From Glandiceps talaboti (Eukaryota; Hemichordata; Enteropneusta; Spengelidae): a stretch of DNA of 64,000 nt. This document shows positions 1-8,411 of this stretch, one piece after another. The stretch lies in assembly GCF_964340395.1 (NCBI RefSeq), contig NC_135557.1, positions 24,017,375 through 24,081,374 on the forward strand, given 5' to 3'. Position 1 is the stretch's first letter. Every line of letters begins with the position of its first letter. The notes under the pieces are model-generated. The model searched no databases. It worked only from the letters and a program-made list of their open reading frames with translations, and was not told where the DNA came from. The translations under genes were made by a program, and so were the position numbers.

Positions 1-2282
1 TTAATGTTAATAAATAATATCATAACTAGGCAAAGCCCATAAGCTCGCGCAGGGTAGATTCATTTGTGACCTGCTGCCTGGGCCAGGGTTGATACACTTG
101 ATTTGGGTCATTTTCCAGGGGTATTAACCATCAAAATTTATTTTATTGAATGACATCTAATTCTCTGACATGGACGAGAAGTAAAGAAAGTCAACACTCT
201 ATGCAGTTGTTGGTTTCAAAAACCATATCATAGCCATTAGATTAATATTGTTCATTTTTAATCAGCCAACTTATCATAGACCCTTTACCAACGTACGTTG
301 TGGTCTTTGGACAAATGTTTTGTTGACATGTTGCCGAACATCACGATTTCTCAATGCAACTCGATGATTTAGGAATGTTACTGTACCAACAAACATAGGA
401 AAGTAGTTATTCTTTTTAGAACATGTAAAAAAATCAATTATCGACAATATAAATGTCAAAACCACACTTCGACAACCCAGAAATTAAACTGCGCTGTCAT
501 CAGTGGTCCGTATCTCGTGTCGCCGTGCATCAAACTGCCAAATAGTGTAACAATTTCTCCTTGAGGTACAGTGATGCCTCGATACTCATTACAATGTTAC
601 GATATTTAATCGTGCCAACAGGCCTACTGTTACAATATTGCAATGCATGGTGATGTTATGTCGCCTATGATATACGATGATACGGCGGTAGTGGGTGGAG
701 AATGCACGTAGTATATGGAAGGCGCATGCGTAGTCAGTGCGCGCCGCAATGCATCATTGGGAGAACCACCAAATTTTTTCGCATAGTATATACGACACGC
801 ATGCGTACTAGTCATTGAGCCGCTTCGCGGCAGCTTTGCTGCCGCTGCGCGAGCTATTACTTTCTATTTGTCAAAATTTGCTGATGGTTGCTAATTTGTA
901 TTTTGATTGATTGCTTGTGTGTTCATTGTCTGTATATCATCACAGGCACATTATGGTTTTGTAAATGATCAACTTCTTCTCCAGCAGAATTCAGTTGCAA
1001 TGAGCATAATCCAAAGTCTTACATCTTTTCATTACATTACTGGCTTAGACAGGAATAGTTCTCATTTATGTATACACTACAAACACATCAATCATGACAG
1101 AAAAGTGGATATAAACTACCATGGTATTGATTGAGATGGTCTTGATTGTAAGTTCTATTCATTTCTATACAAACTGCTTGCCTGAATAATATTACAAATA
1201 TATTAATAATATCACATCCAAAAATAAAATAAAATACAAGTAGTTTGTTAAAATAAGGAAACAATGAAATTAACTTGAAGCAAAACTGAAATCTGAAAAA
1301 AAGGAATGAAAATGGTCTTTGAATGATTGGAGCAAATCAAGTCTTCTGTTTCTTGGTTTGTGTACTTTGACTGCTGTAGCCTTTGCCTATTCAAGTTTTA
1401 CTGCATTCTGTCAGGTTGCAAGGCAGATTGGTGGTGAAGTACACAGAGACAGACAGACAGCACAGACACACACACAGACAGACACAGACACACACACACA
1501 TAATTACATACATACATGCATTGTTATGTTATGGTTGTTTGATCCATACCTCCAGTAATTGTAATAGGGGAAGCCATCTTGGTTTCTCGCAGGTGTATGT
1601 TTCAAGTTGTTTTCTTTTATAGTAACTATAGTTACACACATTTATAGTTTTCCAACCAAATCTCATATTAGGAGGGAACATTAGTTACATCAACAATTAC
1701 CACTATTTACTGTTTCCATGGCAACCAATTTGACAACAATATACCATAAATACCAATTGGAAGACATTGGAATGCATTGTGACTATGTGAATTTGATGTA
1801 AAATATCTGAAAAGTTTGTATGGCAACCCCAATTTTTTTTTTCATTTATTTGATTGGCATGATTAGGTTTATCTTTCGTCAAATTATTTCAAAAAGTTAA
1901 AACGGGGAAATAGCAACAAAATTTTTGTTTTTTAATTTTTCAAAAAAAATATGGCAAAAAGTTTTTCCTTTTTGATTGTTAATCTTGAAATAAAACACAA
2001 ATATTCCTATTATTTGACATGAATGTAAGCATATTATTGAGAAAGCAAAATGACCTGAAAAAATTATATTCATCGAAAAATGATATTGCCAGGGTTTCAT
2101 TTATTGACATATGCTTTTTTGACCGAAACCAGAACAATGTAACTCTAGAGGGCGCCCTCCTTCAAAAACTAGACGGTGGACCCCCAATTTTTTTTCCAAA
2201 AATATAAATCTTCCATCATAATCTACCACTGGTACAAACTTGAAAGTGATCCGACGACTTTCAAAGTTGAGGTGCATTTCAC
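1..2282. other. Host DNA left of the virus-like element, no gene recognised
   Basis: I see no dynein exon and no convincing coding region here. It holds a GC-rich hairpin-like stretch near 823-855, a CA/GACA microsatellite near 1440-1500, and a region near 660-830 resembling 54845-54940 (shared motifs around GTAGTATAT and CATGCGTA), which suggests a dispersed repeat. If the dynein gene is intact, this is intron between the AAA4 P-loop exon and the next exon outside the window. Confidence 0.5.
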
Positions 2283-2752
2283 CTTAAAGATAAACTGGTA
2301 ATTCTTTTCAAACGTAATGGAGTTACTATCGTTTCATTGGCAACAGCACTCGGTTTAGTTATAACTACTATAGCTATTGCATTAGGTATAAAATCACCAC
2401 CTACTAGTAGTGGTAGCAGTAGCGGTAGCGGTAGCGGTGGTCCAGTCAAAGCAGTTATTAAACGTGTTGCGGATGTATTGAAATGGCTCGGTAATAAAGC
2501 AGAGATGGCACTGCCAGGTATTATTGTACTATCGTGTCGTTTGTTTTAAGAACAGCTGGGCAAGTTGTAGGATTTATAGCTGAACATGTATGGTTGTTGG
2601 CAACTGCAATAGCGGTATACCTTTATGAACGGATTTTAACTAAACAAAGTTCTAACGAAAGTTCTAATGAAAGTTCTAAACAAACAAAAAATAAAAATGA
2701 AAAAATAAATGAAAATGAAAAAATAAAAAATAATAATAGTGATCCATATTAA
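2283..2752 (+). pseudogene. Truncated, frameshifted membrane protein of the virus-like element
   Basis: The reading frame is open from about 2271. It first makes sense as element protein at 2283 (LKDKLVILFKRNGV), with a hydrophobic segment just after (about 2325-2390), a Ser/Gly linker and a short amphipathic region. That frame stops at 2547-2549. A second frame, from about 2520 to 2752, carries another membrane segment (GFIAEHVWLLATAIAVYLY) and a Lys/Asn/Glu-rich tail. The two halves read as one gene broken by a frameshift near 2515-2535. The N-terminal part is missing at the element's left edge. Proteins of this shape (membrane segment, small linker, second membrane segment) recur next to capsid genes in animal polinton-like elements. 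A role in the virion or membrane is plausible but unproven. Confidence 0.55.
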
Positions 2753-2790
2753 ATATACTATTAAATATACTAATATTATTTTTTTTGTAT

Positions 2791-2816
2791 TTTAGTATAA
2801 TATAGTATAGAAAAAA
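2791..2816 (+). promoter_or_regulatory. AT-rich start-proximal promoter of the capsid-like gene
   Basis: The sequence TATAATATAGTATAG followed by an A run lies directly before the ATG at 2817. The same TATAGT/ACTATA pattern precedes most other genes of the element, which suggests a common viral promoter with very short leaders. No experiment supports it here. Confidence 0.4.
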
Positions 2817-4069
2817 ATGCCTTACAATAGAGAACTTCAAGGTGACTACTCAAAATTGAACGCACTCGGTAGTAAAGGAGAGCGAACTCATCACGTTGTA
2901 ACGTATAATCCAAATCGTGCAAAACCCGGTGAAGTTTTATATATCAGATGTCCAAAATTAGAAGACACTGTTGTTCTAACGGGTAAATTCAATCTAGTCT
3001 TTGATCTTAAACTACAAGGTCATAATAAGAACTTCGTTGTCCAAAACCTGTCTGCTAACGTCATCAGTCGACTAGTTTTAAAATTCGAAGGGGAAATCTT
3101 AATGGATTTAACAAACTACAACTTAGTACAAACGTATAAAGATCTATATTCAGATAGAACAAATAAAACGCTGTATGGAATTCAGTCAGAAAATCTCCGA
3201 AAATTGAGAAGCGATAATATTGATGGAGTTGGTGGTGGGGCTTACTTAGGAGAGGCTGCACTTCATAAGGCATATGGTAAAATATATGCGATCGATCTCG
3301 CGAAATTGCATCCTATAATGAATGGTCATGGAGCTGTATATCCTTCGAGCTTAGGAAGCCATATCGAATGGGAGCTTACTCTTGCTTCTGTTAATAAAAT
3401 CCTAGTAAGTGAAGACACAGATGGCTGGGATTATACTTTAACAAACATCCAACTTGAATATGAAACGATAAGAGATCCAAAAATAGCTATGGAAATTATG
3501 GGTTACTATAACAGTGGTAAAAGTTTTCTTTACGAACATATTCAACATTTCAGAACAATTAACTTCTCTGGTACGAATACAATTATTAATGAGAACATTA
3601 ATATACCACGTAGAAGCTTAAAAGAATTTTTGTATTATTCGGCAAACCACAACTACAAAATGCATTAGACACCGAATTATTCTTTAATCCTAGTATTAAT
3701 TCTGTTGCAATACTGATAGAAGGTATCGCAAATAAAGTGTATGCACAGGGATTATCTCCTAGAAAATTTTGGGAAGAAGCCAGACGTTATTTCATGTCAT
3801 CTGAGTTCTGTTGTGATAAACTAGAGGAAATAACCGAGGCCACCTTTCTGTTAAATTAATATTGTCTGTTTATTGATTTAAGAAGTTTTAAGGATAATAG
3901 ATATCATGGTAGTGGTCTAAAGGTCATGAATACAAAAGATGGAGTTCAACTGGAAATTCAACGAGAATTCACAGACCCACAAGAACAAATAACTGCAAAT
4001 ATTTTCATTATAAGTGATGCCATGCTTAAAATTCAAGAATCTAAATTAAAATCTATTAATATATATTGA
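2817..4069 (+). pseudogene. Major capsid protein-like gene, broken by a frameshift and a stop
   Basis: The ATG at 2817 follows an AT-rich promoter-like run. The first frame encodes 283 residues and stops at 3666-3668. Coding character then continues in another frame from about 3640 to a stop at 4067-4069, interrupted by an in-frame TAA at 3857-3859. This gives one frameshift and one nonsense lesion. The whole would be about 415 codons, at the short end for a polinton-like double jelly-roll capsid protein. The position just upstream of the packaging ATPase, the beta-rich composition and the late Gly-Ser-Gly, Lys-Asp-Gly-Val region fit capsid proteins of animal polinton-like elements. I recognise the family by overall resemblance, not by a search. 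An alternative is another abundant structural protein. As it stands the gene cannot make a full-length product. Confidence 0.6.
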
Positions 4070-4081
4070 TACTATTAGTAT
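4062..4081 (+). promoter_or_regulatory. AT-rich start-proximal promoter of the packaging ATPase
   Basis: The run ATATTGATACTATTAGTAT abuts the ATG at 4082 and overlaps the end of the capsid-like gene. It repeats the ACTAT/AGTAT pattern seen before other genes of the element. Confidence 0.35.
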
Positions 4082-4693
4082 ATGAAAATGATCTGGCTTG
4101 ACCCTCCTTTCAATATGCTTATTAGTGCACCGACATGTTCGGGTAAAACAGAGTTCGTTATGGAACTATTACAAATGTATTATAAAATCGTATTCGATTA
4201 CATAATTATAATCTGTCCGACGTTCATAAACAATAAAGCTTACGATAAAAAAGACTCAGACATTATTATAATGATTCCTAACATAGAAAAAATAAATGAA
4301 AGTATTGAACTCGCGTATGAGTGTTATAAAAGTAATGAAAGTACAAAAAGTCACTCAAAAAGTCTAATCATACTAGATGACTGCGCTTTCACGAAGGATG
4401 TCCAATCTCGTGTCAATATTTTAACAAAGTTGGCATTTTCAGCTCGTCATGATAATATTAGCGTATGGGTACTTACGCAACAATTTATGAGTATCGCTAA
4501 GACATTTCGAGAAAACATCGGTATGCTTGTTCTGTATTACACACCGAGTAAAAATGTGAAAGAGATAATTGAAAACTATGGGATGGAATTAAATAAGGAA
4601 GAAATTAATGAATTTATAAAACAATTAAAATATACTCCTTATAGCAAATTAGTGTTTCGTTTAAGACAACCTTATAGTATAGATTTAATATAA
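4082..4693 (+). CDS. A32-like (FtsK/HerA superfamily) DNA-packaging ATPase
   Basis: A 203-residue open frame with a clear P-loop: the Walker A motif APTCSGKTEF is at residues 16-25, with the nucleotide-binding Lys22 and Thr23. Walker B, SLIILDDCAF, is at about residues 94-103, and a polar sensor-like motif, VWVLTQQF, at about 128-135. Known members of this family pump viral DNA into preformed capsids in poxviruses, polinton-like viruses and virophages. The length and motif spacing fit the short polinton-like version. It lies 12 bp after the capsid-like gene and just before an unknown gene, the usual morphogenesis block. The frame is open from start to stop, unlike its neighbours. Whether it is expressed is unknown. 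Confidence 0.75.
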   Translation: MKMIWLDPPFNMLISAPTCSGKTEFVMELLQMYYKIVFDYIIIICPTFINNKAYDKKDSDIIIMIPNIEKINESIELAYECYKSNESTKSHSKSLIILDDCAFTKDVQSRVNILTKLAFSARHDNISVWVLTQQFMSIAKTFRENIGMLVLYYTPSKNVKEIIENYGMELNKEEINEFIKQLKYTPYSKLVFRLRQPYSIDLI

Positions 4694-4800
4694 CCATATC
4701 ATTGCAAATGTTAATCAATGATATTTGTTGGCTATTTATTGCGTTAGTTATCATCTACTTTTTTTACAAAATAAAATGTAAAATAAATAATATATTTATA

Positions 4801-4824
4801 TTATTATATAGTTACTATAACAAA
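4801..4824 (+). promoter_or_regulatory. AT-rich start-proximal promoter
   Basis: TATATAGTTACTATAAC lies a few bases before the ATG at 4825 and closely matches the repeated TATATAGTTATTATATAG before the gene at 5511. This favours 4825 over the upstream in-frame codon at 4702 as the true start. Confidence 0.45.
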
Positions 4825-5447
4825 ATGGAACAGACATTGTCAGAGCTCACTATTTTACAATCAATTGAAGCGGTATCAGCCTCAACAACACCAGAGTCAC
4901 AGGTGTCTCCAATAATTAAGTACAGAGAAAGATTACTTTGTATCATTTGTAAATTTCACTCTCGAATATATTGAAAAAGCGAGCGATAAAGAAATCGAAA
5001 AGTATTATAAAATATATGAAAGCACTTACAGTTCTCTCGTAAGTGACAACATTGTAAATGGAGTTTTATTTGGGATTAGTAAAATAGTAGGACTTGTGCT
5101 TCCAGTACAGAATGTGAATAAATTAAATGACGACTTGAAAAATAATTTTCTTGTTACAAATCAATTCAAACAACTTACTGGAAAGTTAGCATACAGTTAT
5201 GGTCCTCTTTTGGCATTGACAAGTGGTGGTCTCACTATTTTAAATAATATTAACTTTGCAACACACACTGTTCACACTTGTCCCAAGCAAAGTGACTTGA
5301 ATAACTTGAATAGTCAAATTGAAAAAAAATGACTTGAATGACTTGAGTCAACTTGATCAAGAAATTGTTAAAGAACTTGATATAGAAGTTGATCAAGATA
5401 TTGAAAACAACTTGAAAATTGACTTGATTAAAAATAAAAAAAAATAA
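4825..5447 (+). pseudogene. Unknown conserved-type gene of the virus-like element, frame broken twice
   Basis: The likely start is the ATG at 4825 (MEQTLSELTI). That frame ends at 4972-4974 shortly after CIICKF. Coding character continues in a second frame from about 4955 to a TGA at 5330-5332, with a short hydrophobic stretch near 5065-5100 (GVLFGISKIVGLVLPVQ) and another near 5190-5240. The TGA directly follows a run of eight A (5322-5329). Past it, a third frame is open to TAA at 5445-5447 and reads as a similar Asp/Leu/Asn-rich tail. The simplest reading is one gene of about 200 codons with a frameshift near 4960 and a slip in the A run. Function is unknown; its place after the ATPase suggests a virion or assembly role. 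Confidence 0.45.
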
Positions 5448-5470
5448 AGTAATTTAAAAATAAAATATTT

Positions 5471-5510
5471 TGTATTATATAGTTATTATATAGTTATATT
5501 AGTGTAAAAA
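5471..5510 (+). promoter_or_regulatory. AT-rich start-proximal promoter with a doubled motif
   Basis: Two tandem TATATAGTTAT-type motifs lie in the 40 bases before the ATG at 5511. This is the clearest example of the motif shared by the element's genes. Confidence 0.45.
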
Positions 5511-5891
5511 ATGAGTGATACAGAAAGTGTAACACAACCTCAAGTAGAAACTCAAGTAGAGACTGTTACTACAAACAGTAAAACTAAAAATCCAGGTAGA
5601 GTTGCATGGGGTAAAAAATTAGCAGTAATTTCAGCTGAAGCAAAAAAACGAAAAAAATTAAAATCAAAAGAACTGATAGTCGATAGCGTCAAATCAATGG
5701 AACCAATAAAGGTAACTGAGTCAGACAATAAAAGCTCGCAATTTAATAGTACTAATACTATGATTTTATTAACTCTTGGTTCATTAGTAATTGGGGTAGC
5801 TGGTTTATATTATAAAAGACAGTGGTTTTTACAATCAAGTGATATTCAGTCGTCAGCAGAGTCAACAGATTCATCAGAATCAACAGTCTAA
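5511..5891 (+). CDS. Small basic single-span membrane protein of the virus-like element
   Basis: 126 residues, open throughout. It begins with a Thr/Val/Gln-rich stretch. A basic block at about residues 26-53 contains KNPGRVAWGKKLA and AKKRKKLKSK, and a single membrane segment lies at about residues 84-100 (MILLTLGSLVIGVAGLYY), followed by a Ser/Glu-rich tail. The Asn-Pro-Gly-Arg-Val plus Gly-Lys-Lys motif recurs, to my recollection, in small proteins encoded beside capsid genes in animal polinton-like elements. The basic part could bind DNA on one side of a membrane, but that is inference. The start is chosen from the doubled promoter-like motif directly upstream. Confidence 0.55.
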   Translation: MSDTESVTQPQVETQVETVTTNSKTKNPGRVAWGKKLAVISAEAKKRKKLKSKELIVDSVKSMEPIKVTESDNKSSQFNSTNTMILLTLGSLVIGVAGLYYKRQWFLQSSDIQSSAESTDSSESTV

Positions 5892-5959
5892 ACAATTAAC
5901 GACACCATAACCAATTAAAAATAAAGCTCTATTTGAAATGGAATAATAAAATAATATGG

Positions 5960-6519
5960 AATAATATGGATCACTATTTTATTATTATATTTATTACATT
6001 TATTTTATATATATATATATTATATATATACTATATTATATACACAATACACAATGACAGACTATACTAAACTAATCATGAATGGTCTATATGATGGTGC
6101 AGTTTTATCTGCTTTAACAATATCTAATAGTTTTATACTTGACAAAATAATATGGATCACTATTTTATTATTATATTTATTATATTTATTTTTTTTATAT
6201 ATATATTATATATATACTATATTATATACACAATACACAATGACAGACTATACTAAACTAATCGTGAATGGTCTATATGATGGTGCAGTTTTATCTGCTT
6301 TAACAATATCTAATAGTTTTATACTTGACAAAATAATATGGATCACTATTTTATTATTATATTTATTATATTTATTTTTTTTATATATATATTATACATA
6401 TACTATATTATATACACAATACACAATGACAGACTATACTAAACTAATCGTGAATGGTCTATATGATGGTGCAGTTTTATCTGCTTTAACAATAACTAAT
6501 AGTTTTATACTTGACAAAA
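5960..6519 (+). repeat. Tandem triplication, 186-bp unit, of promoter plus 5' coding sequence
   Basis: Three units start at 5960, 6146 and 6332. Each contains an AT-rich promoter-like stretch and the first codons of the same short gene, with start codons at 6054, 6240 and 6426, exactly 186 bp apart. The copies differ at only a few bases, such as ATCATG versus ATCGTG, so the duplications are recent relative to the rest of the element. Confidence 0.9.
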
Positions 6520-6665
6520 CTATAAAGATGGCTCCAGACAGTCCTAAAACAAGTACTTCATTCAAAAAGTTTGCTTCTCTCGCAATAGCTGTGAGTGGAG
6601 CAGTATTAGAGAAAGATATGTTGGAACAAAGAAATATGTTACCAGTTGATCCTTATAAAGGATAA
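6054..6665 (+). CDS. Short element gene enlarged by in-frame 5' triplication
   Basis: The full open frame is 203 codons. The unit MTDYTKLI..NGLYDGAV recurs three times, because 186 bp is exactly 62 codons. The translated promoter sequence between units becomes two strongly hydrophobic Ile/Leu/Tyr-rich stretches that could act as membrane segments. The ancestral gene is most likely the last copy, from the ATG at 6426 to 6665 (79 codons), ending with PKTSTSFKKFASLAIAVSG and a polar tail. Which start is used cannot be told: each copy has its own promoter-like sequence, so up to three nested proteins are possible. Function unknown; it sits among other small membrane-type genes of the element. Confidence 0.55.
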   Translation: MTDYTKLIMNGLYDGAVLSALTISNSFILDKIIWITILLLYLLYLFFLYIYYIYTILYTQYTMTDYTKLIVNGLYDGAVLSALTISNSFILDKIIWITILLLYLLYLFFLYIYYTYTILYTQYTMTDYTKLIVNGLYDGAVLSALTITNSFILDKTIKMAPDSPKTSTSFKKFASLAIAVSGAVLEKDMLEQRNMLPVDPYKG

Positions 6666-6738
6666 TACAAAGAATATTTAATATAATTTTTAATTTTATA
6701 TAATTTAATATAATTTAAAATATATCTTAATAGTGTAG

Positions 6739-7231
6739 ATACTATACATAACGGGTGCGGCTGTTGCGATGTTGGTTGGTGGAGCTGTTTTAAATGCAAC
6801 TGCCTTTGTTGGAGCTAGTTATATAGGTAAGGCAGCTACAGGCGATACGAAAGAAGAACATGAAAAAGAATTAAAGAGACATGATTTATGCTTTGGAGAA
6901 TTTTAACAAAGATCGAGAGGTATGGTTGGAACATAGGCAAAAAGTATTAGATTTTATAGCGAAACAAAAAAATTTAGATGTTCATGCGAGACAAAATCTG
7001 GTTCTGACTGATCAAAACTTAAATTTATATCTTGAATTTCATCCAGAGAGTACACAGAGTACACAAAGTAGTCTTGACAATCTTGACAGTCTTGCCAGTC
7101 TTAAGAATGAACCTGAATTTAGTGACTATTATCAACCTTCTAACACCATGAAGACATACCAATATATTTATTTAGCTGGTGGTGGAATATTATTAGTTTA
7201 TTTAACAAAAAAAGATAATATAATAAACTAA
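6739..7231 (+). pseudogene. Membrane-associated gene of the virus-like element, frameshifted
   Basis: After an AT-rich motif (GATACTATACATA) the frame opens without a clear ATG; the first in-frame ATG is at 6769. It encodes a Gly/Ala-rich hydrophobic segment (VAMLVGGAVLNATAFVGASY) and then a charged region, ending at TAA 6904-6906. From 6881 a second frame takes over to 7231, with a Lys/Glu/Asp-rich body and a second hydrophobic segment near the end (YIYLAGGGILLVYL). A frameshift near 6875-6890 joins the two. Hydrophobic start, polar middle and C-terminal membrane segment resemble small proteins found beside capsid genes in related animal elements. Function unknown. Confidence 0.45.
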
Positions 7232-7254
7232 TAAACTAATAAACTAACTATATA

Positions 7255-7962
7255 ATGGAATGTCAATTATGTAAACGAAATGGTGTAACAGATGTAGCCA
7301 GTGATTGTACTAACATTTTCAGTACACTTTGTTTTAATTGTTGTGATTTAATGAACAAAAAAATAAACTGGTATAACATCATACATTGTAACATATGTAG
7401 AAAATTCAATATACCTCGTAATGATATTTGTAAAAACATTTGTGGTAACATCTATGGAAGGTTTCACTGTTTTGACTGCTGTAATTCATTAAACAAACAT
7501 TTAGATAAACATTTAAATGAATCTTTAGATAAATCTTTAGATGAATCTTTAAATGAAAACTTTGGACATAATCAAAGAAAACAAAAAAGTCGAAGCATCT
7601 ATTACCCTAAAAAACACATTAAAAAGGTTTTTAAAAAATATAATCTAAATTATTATCTTTTAAGAACTGTTACTATAATATTTTCATCAATTAATGAAGT
7701 TTATATAGAGCCAACACGATATCGATCACTCAACTTCAGTGTAATTATAAAAGCAATTCTATTATACTTAGGAAAATATCAGGAGGCTGCTTTAATACCA
7801 GAGTTGAAAATGGAAGCATTTTCACAGAATCAAATTTTTAAACGATTTTGGGATAAATGGAACGCAGAATATCCAGGGATAGTGAGATTTAGTTGGTGGC
7901 GTTTACGTTGGCGTCAACTATTTTTAAAAATAAAGTATAAAGTTAAATCAATCAAAAAATAA
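7255..7962 (+). CDS. Cysteine-rich, zinc-finger-like protein of the virus-like element
   Basis: 235 residues, open throughout, with the ATG directly after ACTATATA. Cys-x-x-Cys pairs lie at residues 3/6, 26/29, 45/48 and 72/75, with extra cysteines at 18, 30, 49... region uncertain, 59 and 63. Two zinc sites are likely, by number and spacing. A short repeat follows (KHLDKHLNESLDKSLDESLN, about 81-100), then a basic region near residues 108-128 and a Lys/Arg/Trp-rich C-terminus. This layout would suit a nucleic-acid-binding regulator, and viral late transcription factors of large DNA viruses are one comparison. I cannot confirm that family, so I call it only zinc-finger-like. It is the last plus-strand gene of the element. 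Confidence 0.5.
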   Translation: MECQLCKRNGVTDVASDCTNIFSTLCFNCCDLMNKKINWYNIIHCNICRKFNIPRNDICKNICGNIYGRFHCFDCCNSLNKHLDKHLNESLDKSLDESLNENFGHNQRKQKSRSIYYPKKHIKKVFKKYNLNYYLLRTVTIIFSSINEVYIEPTRYRSLNFSVIIKAILLYLGKYQEAALIPELKMEAFSQNQIFKRFWDKWNAEYPGIVRFSWWRLRWRQLFLKIKYKVKSIKK

Positions 7963-8006
7963 GGTTTTTTAGGTTTATAAGATTTATTAATACACCAATC
8001 CATTCT

Positions 8007-8411
8007 TTAATAATTTGTTTTGAGTAATTTTATTACATTTTTTAAATTATTTTTATCAATATTTCTTATCATCATATTCACTTCTTTTGCTTGTGATGGA
8101 TTTAAGAGTAGTAAATCATTATCATTAAAATATTCTTTCTCTTTTTCATTCTCTTCTTTTTTTACCGTTAATGGTCGAGGAAGATTGGTAGGAACTGGCC
8201 AATCTAAGATATTATAAATATTATAAATATTATCTTTTTTTTCTTGTGGTAAATTTATGAGATCATTAATAACAAAATTGAAATCATTTTCATCAAAATA
8301 TGAAGGTGGAATGATGGATTTAATTTCTTTTGGTTCAGGGGAAGAGTTAACTATGGCGCAAAAAGTACAGGAAGCGGGGCAAGCAGGATTATAGTATTTT
8401 TTGTTAGACAT
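8007..8411 (-). CDS. Unknown protein of the virus-like element, opposite strand
   Basis: 134 residues on the minus strand, open from the ATG at 8409-8411 to 8007, converging on the cysteine-rich gene with a 44-bp gap. The N-terminus has three close cysteines (C11, C15, C18), a proline-rich middle (DWPVPTNLPRPLTV) and a charged Asn/Lys-rich C-terminus without membrane segments. Upstream of its start (plus strand 8430-8455) is an AT-rich stretch like the other promoters. Base composition matches the element, so I assign it to the element. No family recognised. Confidence 0.45.
   Translation of the reverse strand: MSNKKYYNPACPASCTFCAIVNSSPEPKEIKSIIPPSYFDENDFNFVINDLINLPQEKKDNIYNIYNILDWPVPTNLPRPLTVKKEENEKEKEYFNDNDLLLLNPSQAKEVNMMIRNIDKNNLKNVIKLLKTNY

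Noticed and set aside
7255-7962. Firm assignment of the cysteine-rich protein to the VLTF3-like late transcription factors
   Set aside because: The cysteine pairs alone do not establish the family and I could not see a secure signature.
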